Shown here in pieces: positions 7,911-12,776 of a DNA stretch of 12,776 nucleotides. This stretch comes from an uncultured Acidaminococcus sp. (GTDB lineage: Bacteria > Bacillota > Negativicutes > Acidaminococcales > Acidaminococcaceae). Location of the stretch: the NCBI GenBank assembly GCA_900554515.1, contig USHN01000017.1:1-12776 (forward strand), in the 5' to 3' direction. Position 1 is the first letter of the stretch; every line of letters begins with the position of its first letter. The translations under genes were made by a program, and so were the position numbers. The notes under the pieces are model-generated. The model was not told the origin of the DNA. It saw nothing but the letters and a program-made list of their open reading frames with translations, and did not search any database.

Positions 7911-7939
7911 TTGACAATATTCACCTCCCATGGTAGGAT
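7911..7939 (+). promoter_or_regulatory. Strong promoter of the yabE-like, rnmV, ksgA operon
   Basis: Consensus TTGACA (7911-7916), a 17-base spacer and TAGGAT (7934-7939) preceded by TGG, giving an extended -10. Transcription should start near 7946, only a few bases before the AAGGAGG at 7949-7955, so the leader is very short. Confidence 0.8.
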
Positions 7940-7962
7940 AAACGCCGTAAGGAGGCGAAATT

Positions 7963-8952
7963 TTGAGAAAGACAACACCTTATAAACGACCCTATAAATG
8001 GGTAGTTTGCGTACTGCTTGTGATGGCAAGCCTGAATTTCCTGGGGTTTGCAGCCCAGCCGAAAAAGATCACCATCCAGGTAGATGGCAAAACCCAGACT
8101 CTCAGCACCCGTGCTTTGACGGTAGCTGGTGCCTTGGAAGAAGCCGGTATTGTTCTGGAAAAAGCAGATGGTTATGGTTTAAAAAGCGGTAATAAATTAA
8201 CGGATGGCTCGACGATTGAGGTAATCCGCGCCGTGCCGGTAAAAATCTGGAAAGATGGCAGGACAACAGAGTATACCATAGGGCGCAAAACAGTTCGCGA
8301 TGTATTAAATGCAGTGGGCGTGGACTATGGCGGCTACCAGGTGTATCCTGGATTGGATACAGAAATGAAGCCGGGGATGACCATCCATATTATTAACCCC
8401 ACGAACAAGGTGCTCACGGAAACCAAAGAAATTCCCTTTGGCCGGGAGCTGCGCAACAACGATAATCTGCCCAGAGGGCGGCAAAACGTGGTGAGCGCAG
8501 GAAAAAACGGAATGGCAAAAGTAACATACCGGACCGTTAAAGTAGGCAAGATGGAAGTCAAACAGGAAATCAATTCGGAAGTTATGACGGCCCCCGTCCC
8601 GGAAGTGGTGGACGTGGGTACAGGAAAGAACCTGGTCAACACCATTGAAACCAGTCGTGGCTTTGTCCGGTATCGTTCTGCTCGTCAGGTAGAAGCTTCC
8701 GCCTATACACTGGCAGAAGGCAGCGGTACAGGCCAGACGTCTACGGGTGTCGTGCCCTATCATGGGATCGTAGCTGTGGATCCCAGTGTGATTCCCTATG
8801 GAACACGGATGTACATTCCCGGCTACGGATTTGCAGTTGCCGGAGACTGCGGCGGTGCCATCAATGGCAACCGAATTGACCTGTACATGGACAGCTACGG
8901 CGACGCCATCAATTGGGGCCGACGAAACGTGACCATGTATATTTTGGAATAA
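7963..8952 (+). CDS. yabE: YabE-like secreted cell-wall protein with DUF348, G5 and 3D domains
   Basis: A 329-residue exported protein related to B. subtilis YabE and to the stationary-phase survival / Rpf-like group, predicted to bind and cleave peptidoglycan. Residues 13-31 form a hydrophobic helix (signal peptide or anchor). Two DUF348 repeats follow (about 35-88 and 90-145), then a G5 domain (about 146-220), then a C-terminal 3D domain (about 243-328). The 3D domain takes its name from three aspartates; D273 (AVDPS), D295 (AGDCGG) and D306 (NRIDLYMD) fit and resemble the MltA-type lytic transglycosylase active site. The start is TTG, 7 bases after AAGGAGG (7949-7955), and follows a strong promoter. 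It leads an operon with rnmV (12-base gap) and ksgA, an arrangement conserved in Bacillota although the cell-wall link to rRNA processing is unexplained. Confidence 0.92.
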   Translation: MRKTTPYKRPYKWVVCVLLVMASLNFLGFAAQPKKITIQVDGKTQTLSTRALTVAGALEEAGIVLEKADGYGLKSGNKLTDGSTIEVIRAVPVKIWKDGRTTEYTIGRKTVRDVLNAVGVDYGGYQVYPGLDTEMKPGMTIHIINPTNKVLTETKEIPFGRELRNNDNLPRGRQNVVSAGKNGMAKVTYRTVKVGKMEVKQEINSEVMTAPVPEVVDVGTGKNLVNTIETSRGFVRYRSARQVEASAYTLAEGSGTGQTSTGVVPYHGIVAVDPSVIPYGTRMYIPGYGFAVAGDCGGAINGNRIDLYMDSYGDAINWGRRNVTMYILE

Positions 8953-8964
8953 CAGGAGAATAGC

Positions 8965-9507
8965 GTGCTGAAAGAAGTACTGGTGGTAGAAGGAAAAATG
9001 GACACCGTGGCGGTTAAACGGGCGGTGGAAGCCGATACGATTGAAACCGGCGGTTATACCCTTGCTCCGCATACCCTGGAACTGATTGCAACAGCATACC
9101 GGAAACGGGGGATCATTATTTTAACAGATCCCGATAGTCCGGGAGAGCGGATCCGTAAATTCTTGACGGAACGCTTTCCTAAGGCCGGACAGGCTTTTGT
9201 GCCAAAGGCGGAAGCTTTGGCTCACGATGATGTGGGCATTGAGGAGGCTGGCCCCGAGGCCATTCGTAAAGCCCTGTCCAAAGTTCGTTTTCAGGAAATG
9301 GAGCCCCGAAAGGAATTTTCCTCTCGGGACTTATTTTTGTCCGGACTTTCTGGTTCGCCGCTCGCTGCAGTGAAACGGGACAAGGTAGGCGCCATCTTAG
9401 GTATTGGTTATGGCAACGCCAAGCAGATGCTCTACCGGCTGAATAATTACGGAGTATCGCGGGAAGAATTTCAGGCTGCTGTCCGTTTGGCAGAGCAGGA
9501 GGAATAA
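8965..9507 (+). CDS. rnmV: Ribonuclease M5 (5S rRNA maturation)
   Basis: RNase M5 cuts both strands of the 5S rRNA precursor stem to make the mature ends, in B. subtilis with ribosomal protein L18 as cofactor. The N-terminal TOPRIM domain is clear: E9 in VVEGKMD, and the DxD pair D55 and D57 in TDPDSPG. The C-terminal third contains a helical segment with GIGYGNAKQMLYRLNNYG, typical of this family and not of primases. Length (180) is normal. The start is GTG, 6 bases after AGGAG (8954-8958). It is co-transcribed with the yabE-like gene upstream and ksgA 3 bases downstream, pairing two rRNA maturation enzymes. Confidence 0.95.
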   Translation: MLKEVLVVEGKMDTVAVKRAVEADTIETGGYTLAPHTLELIATAYRKRGIIILTDPDSPGERIRKFLTERFPKAGQAFVPKAEALAHDDVGIEEAGPEAIRKALSKVRFQEMEPRKEFSSRDLFLSGLSGSPLAAVKRDKVGAILGIGYGNAKQMLYRLNNYGVSREEFQAAVRLAEQEE

Positions 9508-9510
9508 GAC

Positions 9511-10380
9511 ATGCTGCATCCAGTCATCGCTTCACGGGAGGTTACCCGCTATATTTTGCAGGCCTTTCATCTCAAAGCGAAAAAAAAGTTTGGGCAGAAT
9601 TTTCTCATCAATGAACAAGTGGTGCGCGGCATCGCAGAAAAATCTCAAATTGGCCCGGGAGATTTGGTATTGGAAATCGGGCCGGGGATTGGGACCCTGA
9701 CACAGGCGCTGGCAGAAACCGGTGCAGATGTAAAAAGCGTGGAGATTGACCGCTCGCTGCTTCCAGTGCTGGCCCAAACCCTGCAAGGCTATGACAACGT
9801 GGAAATTGTTCCTGGAGATGTCTTAAAGCTGAACCTGGCGGACGTGACGGAGCATAGACCCTTTACGGTGGCTGCCAATTTGCCATATTATATTACGACG
9901 CCTATTATTTTCGCTCTGCTGGAACAAGAACTTCCCTTAAAGCGTCTGGTGGTAATGGTACAAAAGGAAGTGGCAGAGCGGATGACCGCACAGCCTGGGG
10001 GAAAAGACTATGGGCCCCTGTCCTTGGCACTGCAATATTATTCCAAGCCGGAACTTGCCATCCCGGTCCCGCGGACGGATTTCATGCCTGCACCCAAAGT
10101 GGATTCCATGGTGGTTGTCTGTGAAAAACGGGAACATCCTGTGGTGGATGTGGCGCCGCGGCTATTTTTCCAAGTGGTCCGTGCGGCGTTTTCCCAGCGC
10201 CGGAAGATGCTTAAAACCTGCCTGAAAGGACTGGGACTTTCTGCGGAGTCCGTCATGACTCTTTTGGAAAACGCAGAGATTGATGGAACCAGGCGGGGGG
10301 AAACCCTCACAATTGAAGAATTTGGGATCCTGGCCCAATGCTTTAAGGCACTGCAAACCAGAAAAAAGCAAGCTCTTTGA
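9511..10380 (+). CDS. ksgA: 16S rRNA dimethyladenosine transferase
   Basis: KsgA/RsmA uses S-adenosylmethionine to dimethylate the two adjacent adenosines in the 3'-terminal helix of 16S rRNA during late 30S assembly. Loss of activity gives kasugamycin resistance in other bacteria. Seen here: FGQNFLIN (27-34), motif I EIGPGIG (55-61), the acidic ribose-contact residue E78, D103, and the catalytic NLPYY (123-127), followed by the helical C-terminal domain with FSQRRKMLK. Length is 289, normal for the family. AGGAGG (9497-9502) lies 8 bases before the ATG. The last five codons form the left arm of the operon terminator, so the C-terminal KKQAL is partly set by RNA structure. Confidence 0.97.
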   Translation: MLHPVIASREVTRYILQAFHLKAKKKFGQNFLINEQVVRGIAEKSQIGPGDLVLEIGPGIGTLTQALAETGADVKSVEIDRSLLPVLAQTLQGYDNVEIVPGDVLKLNLADVTEHRPFTVAANLPYYITTPIIFALLEQELPLKRLVVMVQKEVAERMTAQPGGKDYGPLSLALQYYSKPELAIPVPRTDFMPAPKVDSMVVVCEKREHPVVDVAPRLFFQVVRAAFSQRRKMLKTCLKGLGLSAESVMTLLENAEIDGTRRGETLTIEEFGILAQCFKALQTRKKQAL

Positions 10381-10410
10381 GAAATTTTTTCAAAGGGCTT
10401 GCTTTTTTTT
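10366..10410 (+). terminator. Terminator of the yabE-rnmV-ksgA operon, overlapping the ksgA stop
   Basis: Arms 10366-10380 and 10390-10404 pair over 15 bp with a single G-T wobble around a 9-base loop, followed by T to 10410. The left arm ends exactly with the ksgA TGA. The right arm carries the -35 of the next promoter. Confidence 0.93.
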
Positions 10411-10426
10411 GAAAACATGGTATTAT
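10399..10426 (+). promoter_or_regulatory. groESL promoter (extended -10) embedded in the upstream terminator
   Basis: TATTAT (10421-10426) is preceded by TGG, an extended -10. TTGCTT (10399-10404) is a fair -35 at 16 bases and is the end of the ksgA terminator stem. Transcription would start near 10433, placing CIRCE at about +6 to +32. A competing reading, TTGAAA (10409) with TACTGT (10430), has a 15-base spacer and is less likely. Confidence 0.7.
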
Positions 10427-10437
10427 TAGTACTGTAG

Positions 10438-10464
10438 TTAGCACTCCGATTGAATGAGTGCTAA
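10438..10464. promoter_or_regulatory. CIRCE operator for HrcA
   Basis: TTAGCACTC (10438-10446), nine bases, then GAGTGCTAA (10456-10464): a perfect 9-9-9 CIRCE element. HrcA repressor, folded with GroEL help, binds here and releases under heat or misfolding stress. No CtsR-type repeat was seen nearby. Confidence 0.97.
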
Positions 10465-10523
10465 TAAATCAAAAGAGCAAAGACCAACCTGCTTGGTGAT
10501 AAAAAGAAAGGGGATTCATTAAG

Positions 10524-10814
10524 ATGCTAAAACCTTTAGATGATCATGTTGTAGTGGAACCGATTGTACAAGAAGAAAAAACAGATAGCGGGATTTACCT
10601 GCCGGATACGGCGCATAAGGATAAACCCCAGACTGGTAAAGTGATTGCGGTAGGTACGGGCCGTCTGCTGGACAACGGTACGCGTGTTCCCTCCTCTGTG
10701 AAAGTAGGAGATGAAGTGGTTTTTGCCAAGTACTCTGGCAGTGATCTCACCCTGGATGGTAAAGATTACATCATCCTGAGAGACAGCGACATCCTGGCCG
10801 TTGTGGAAAAATGA
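10524..10814 (+). CDS. groES: Co-chaperonin GroES (Hsp10)
   Basis: GroES forms the seven-subunit lid of the GroEL chamber. The 96-residue protein has the family N-terminus KPLDDHVVVEP, a mobile loop around residues 17-31 with the hydrophobic SGIYLPD that docks on GroEL, and the conserved core GKVIAVGTGR followed by VKVGDEVVFAKYSG. AAAGGGG (10507-10513) lies 10 bases upstream of the ATG. A small stem (arms 10483-10487 and 10493-10497) lies in the leader between CIRCE and the ribosome binding site. The gene is first in the HrcA-controlled groESL operon. Confidence 0.98.
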   Translation: MLKPLDDHVVVEPIVQEEKTDSGIYLPDTAHKDKPQTGKVIAVGTGRLLDNGTRVPSSVKVGDEVVFAKYSGSDLTLDGKDYIILRDSDILAVVEK

Positions 10815-10821
10815 AAAAATC

Positions 10822-10846
10822 GTATTCCCTACTTGGTAGAGAATAC
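10822..10846 (+). other. Intercistronic hairpin between groES and groEL
   Basis: GTATTC (10822-10827) pairs with GAATAC (10841-10846), and CTAC with GTAG across a 3-base loop, interrupted by one C-A mismatch. There is no T tract, so it is unlikely to terminate. It may protect or set the processing of the groESL messenger. Confidence 0.6.
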
Positions 10847-10861
10847 ACAGCCTTATATAAT
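10833..10861 (+). promoter_or_regulatory. Possible internal promoter for groEL alone
   Basis: TTGGTA (10833-10838), 17 bases, then consensus TATAAT (10856-10861). A start near 10868 would leave only about 16 bases before groEL, still including AAGGAG at 10870-10875. The -35 lies in the hairpin. Spacing and the perfect -10 support it, but chance is possible in this AT-rich gap. Confidence 0.4.
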
Positions 10862-10883
10862 TTGGAATTAAGGAGCGATTAAG

Positions 10884-12509
10884 ATGGCTAAATTTGTTAA
10901 ATTTGATGAAGATGCTCGTCGCGGTCTGGAACGCGGTGTCAATGCCCTGGCCGATGCCGTAAAAGTTACCCTGGGGCCCAAAGGCCGTAACGTAGTTCTG
11001 GAAAAGAAATTTGGTTCTCCTACCATTACCAATGATGGTGTGACCATTGCCAAAGATATTGAACTGGAAGATCCTGTTGAAAATATGGGTGCTGCCCTGG
11101 TACGTGAAGTAGCTACCAAGACCAACGATGTGGCTGGTGATGGGACTACAACTGCCACCGTACTGGCTCAGGCCATTGTAAACGAAGGCATGAGAAACGT
11201 AGTGGCCGGTGCCAACCCCATGGTACTGAAAAAAGGAATCAAGAAAGCTTCTGATGCTTTGGTAGATGCCCTGCAAAAGAGCGCAAAAGCTGTCAGCACC
11301 AAAGAAGAAAAAGCTCAGGTTGCTTCCATTTCTGCCAGCGACGAACAAATCGGCGGCCTGATTGCCGATGCTATGGAAAAAGTAGGGAACGACGGCGTTA
11401 TCACCGTGGAAGAATCCAAGACCATGGAAACCTCTCTGGAAACTGTGAAAGGCATGCAGTTTGACCGCGGCTATATTTCCCCGTACATGGTGACGGATCC
11501 TGACAAGATGGAATCTGTCATGAGCAATCCGTACGTATTTATTACTGACCGGAAAATCACCCTGATTAACGACATTATGCCTGTTCTGGAAAAGGTTGTG
11601 CAGCAGGGCAGAGAACTGCTGATCATTGCAGAAGACGTAGAAGGCGAAGCTCTGGCTACCCTGGTTGTGAACAGATTGCGTGGTACCTTCAAGGCTGTTG
11701 CCGTTAAGGCTCCTGGCTTTGGCGATCGTCGGAAAGCTATGCTGCAGGATATTGCCACTTTGACCGGTGCTACCGTGATCAGTGAAGAAGTAGGCCGGAA
11801 ACTGGACAGCGCTACCCTGGAAGATTTGGGGACTGCTGGGCAAGTTCGGGTTACCAAGGAATTGACCACCATTGTTGATGGCGGCGGTGACAAGAAAGCC
11901 ATTGCTGACCGGATTGCTTCCATCCGTACCCAGATTCCGGAAACCACTTCCCAGTTTGATAAAGAAAAACTCCAGGAACGCCTGGCTAAACTATCCGGCG
12001 GCGTAGCTGTGATTAAAGTAGGCGCTGCTACTGAAACCGAACTGAAAGATAAGAAACTGCGTATTGAAGATGCCCTGAACGCTACCAGAGCTGCGGTGGA
12101 AGAAGGCATTGTGGCTGGCGGCGGTACCGCTCTCCTGCAAGTACAGCCTGTGCTGGAAACCCTGAAGGCTAATGCGGAAGGGGACGAAAAGACCGGTATT
12201 GACATTGTCAGTCGCGCCATTGAAGAACCTGTACGGCAAATTGCCAATAACGCAGGCCTGGAAGGGGCTGTGATTGTAGAAGCCGTGAAGAAAGCAGACA
12301 AGGGTGTTGGCTTCAACGCTGCTACAGAACAATATGTGGATATGGTAAAAGCCGGTATTGTGGATCCTTGCAAAGTGACGCGTTCTGCACTGCAAAACGC
12401 TGCTTCCATCGCTTCCATGATTCTGACCACAGAAGCTGTTGTAGCGGAAAAACCAGAAGAAAAAGCGGCCGCTGCTCCTGCAGCAGGTATGCCCGGCGGC
12501 ATGATGTAA
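10884..12509 (+). CDS. groEL: Chaperonin GroEL (Hsp60)
   Basis: GroEL forms the double-ring ATP-driven folding chamber. The 541-residue protein has the full family length: equatorial ATP site LGPKGRNV (30-37) and GDGTTT (85-90, D86 equivalent to E. coli D87), apical domain in the middle, the catalytic Asp in EDALNATRAAVEEG (D396), GGGTALL after it, and a glycine-methionine C-terminal tail (GMPGGMM). The start has AAGGAG (10870-10875) 8 bases upstream. It is second in the CIRCE operon, 69 bases after groES, and is followed by a strong terminator. In Bacillota GroEL also helps keep HrcA active, closing a feedback loop on its own operator. No second groEL copy is seen in the window. Confidence 0.99.
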   Translation: MAKFVKFDEDARRGLERGVNALADAVKVTLGPKGRNVVLEKKFGSPTITNDGVTIAKDIELEDPVENMGAALVREVATKTNDVAGDGTTTATVLAQAIVNEGMRNVVAGANPMVLKKGIKKASDALVDALQKSAKAVSTKEEKAQVASISASDEQIGGLIADAMEKVGNDGVITVEESKTMETSLETVKGMQFDRGYISPYMVTDPDKMESVMSNPYVFITDRKITLINDIMPVLEKVVQQGRELLIIAEDVEGEALATLVVNRLRGTFKAVAVKAPGFGDRRKAMLQDIATLTGATVISEEVGRKLDSATLEDLGTAGQVRVTKELTTIVDGGGDKKAIADRIASIRTQIPETTSQFDKEKLQERLAKLSGGVAVIKVGAATETELKDKKLRIEDALNATRAAVEEGIVAGGGTALLQVQPVLETLKANAEGDEKTGIDIVSRAIEEPVRQIANNAGLEGAVIVEAVKKADKGVGFNAATEQYVDMVKAGIVDPCKVTRSALQNAASIASMILTTEAVVAEKPEEKAAAAPAAGMPGGMM

Positions 12510-12545
12510 GATTGGAGCAGTCTGAAAATTAAAAACCGTACTGCG

Positions 12546-12580
12546 ATTCCCGAAGGGCGTGGTCCCTCCGGGAATTTTTT
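12546..12580 (+). terminator. groESL terminator
   Basis: Arms 12546-12557 and 12564-12575 pair over 12 positions with a single A-C mismatch and a 6-base loop, followed by six T. It begins 36 bases after the groEL stop. Confidence 0.93.
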
Positions 12581-12589
12581 AAGAAATCC

Positions 12590-12618
12590 TTGACGGATAC
12601 TACTGGATGTGGTATTAT
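12590..12618 (+). promoter_or_regulatory. Strong promoter of the terminal structured RNA
   Basis: TTGACG (12590-12595), 17 bases, then TATTAT (12613-12618) preceded by TGG (extended -10). The same nine bases, TGGTATTAT, form the groES -10 region. Transcription should start near 12625. It lies 10 bases after the groESL terminator. Confidence 0.85.
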
Positions 12619-12624
12619 ACTCAA

Positions 12625-12727
12625 GTATCAAAAGTAGAAGCCACCTGCTTCTCACCTTGCGGCAACGCTCGACAGGGTCAATGAGAAAACTTACTCACAG
12701 GTGGACTTTTGGTTCGCCTGTTTTTTT
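12625..12727 (+). ncRNA. Structured leader RNA with intrinsic attenuator (possibly infC-type), or stand-alone sRNA
   Basis: A transcript of about 100 bases with no credible open frame. Hairpin A has arms 12636-12640 and 12648-12652 closing a 7-base loop, CCACCTG (12641-12647). That loop is exactly complementary to CAGGTGG (12698-12704), which is also the left arm of the terminator. In between, TTCTCA (12649-12654) pairs with TGAGAA (12682-12687), CCTT (12655-12658) with AGGG (12674-12677), and a GCG-GCAA-CGC tetraloop hairpin sits at 12659-12668. Pairing of 12641-12647 with 12698-12704, as helix or pseudoknot, would break the terminator: a typical attenuation switch. From memory, leaders of infC-rpmI-rplT in Clostridia have a similar start (AGAAGCC..GCTTCTCACC), which suggests IF3/L20 control, but the downstream gene is outside the window. 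Confidence 0.7.
12698..12727 (+). terminator. Terminator of the structured RNA
   Basis: Arms 12698-12705 and 12713-12720 form 8 bp including two G-T wobbles around a 7-base loop, followed by seven T (12721-12727). The wobbles make it weaker than the competing 7-bp Watson-Crick pairing of its left arm with 12641-12647. Confidence 0.85.
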
Positions 12728-12738
12728 GGTTAATTGAA

Positions 12739-12761
12739 AACCCCGCCATAGTGGCGGGGTT
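12739..12761. other. GC-rich perfect hairpin after the attenuator
   Basis: Ten-base-pair perfect stem (12739-12748 with 12752-12761) and a 3-base loop. No T tract follows on the plus strand; on the minus strand four T (two of them in the stem) follow, so it could weakly terminate a converging gene beyond the window, or be a second element of the leader. Confidence 0.55.
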
Positions 12762-12776
12762 CCGGAAAGCTTATAG

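Noticed and set aside
8305..9072. A 255-codon minus-strand frame opposite the yabE-like gene and rnmV
   Set aside because: It covers the junction of two well-supported genes and is His/Phe-rich in the manner of a reverse-strand shadow.
10441..10523. CtsR operator in the groES leader
   Set aside because: The direct repeat expected for CtsR is absent; the only clear stress operator is CIRCE.
10536..11843. A 435-codon open frame on the minus strand opposite groES-groEL, and a 394-codon one at 11471-12655
   Set aside because: Both lie antisense to unmistakable chaperonin genes, have low-complexity composition without recognisable domains, and lack ribosome binding sites. They are by-products of biased codon use.
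1..12776. CRISPR array, tRNA or rRNA gene, transposase or phage attachment site
   Set aside because: No regularly spaced repeats, cloverleaf genes, rRNA stretches, mobile-element proteins or flanking duplications were found on either strand by reading.

Overview
The window is a chromosomal housekeeping segment of a Bacillota (Firmicutes) bacterium. The evidence is the conserved run metG, tatD, yabE-like, rnmV, ksgA (the same order as B. subtilis metS-yabD-yabE-rnmV-ksgA), the hflX-ynbB pair, a CIRCE/HrcA-controlled groESL operon, strong Shine-Dalgarno sites and TGn-extended -10 promoters. Moderate GC and the look of GroEL, KsgA and the long HflX suggest a Negativicutes member (Acidaminococcaceae-like). 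That placement is an impression from the proteins, not a database result.

Layout. 1-3004: hflX (5' end probably cut by the window edge) and a ynbB-type PLP enzyme, translationally coupled and closed by a hairpin. 3077-4269: a two-gene, AT-richer islet of unrecognised genes with its own promoter, ending in a Shine-Dalgarno sequence that serves no gene. 4291-5325 (minus strand): an L-threonine aldolase-family enzyme, convergent with the islet and divergent from metG. 5431-7829: metG and tatD, one base apart. 7887-10410: a palindrome and strong promoter, then yabE-like cell-wall protein, rnmV (5S rRNA maturation) and ksgA (16S rRNA dimethylation), closed by a terminator that begins inside the ksgA stop region. 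10399-12580: groES-groEL with an extended -10 promoter whose -35 lies in that terminator, a perfect CIRCE operator, an intercistronic hairpin with a possible second promoter, and a terminator. 12590-12776: a strong promoter driving a structured RNA of about 100 nt that ends in an intrinsic terminator; its own 5' loop could disrupt that terminator. This looks like an attenuated leader, possibly of infC-rpmI-rplT, or a stand-alone small RNA.

Functional themes are ribosome maturation and rescue (HflX, RNase M5, KsgA), translation (MetRS, the terminal leader if it is infC-type), protein folding (GroESL), nucleic-acid repair (TatD) and cell-wall remodelling (YabE-like). No rRNA, tRNA, CRISPR array, insertion sequence or phage gene was seen. 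The least explained parts are the terminal structured RNA (12625-12727), the islet (3077-4290) and the JAMM-like motif in the N-terminal domain of HflX.
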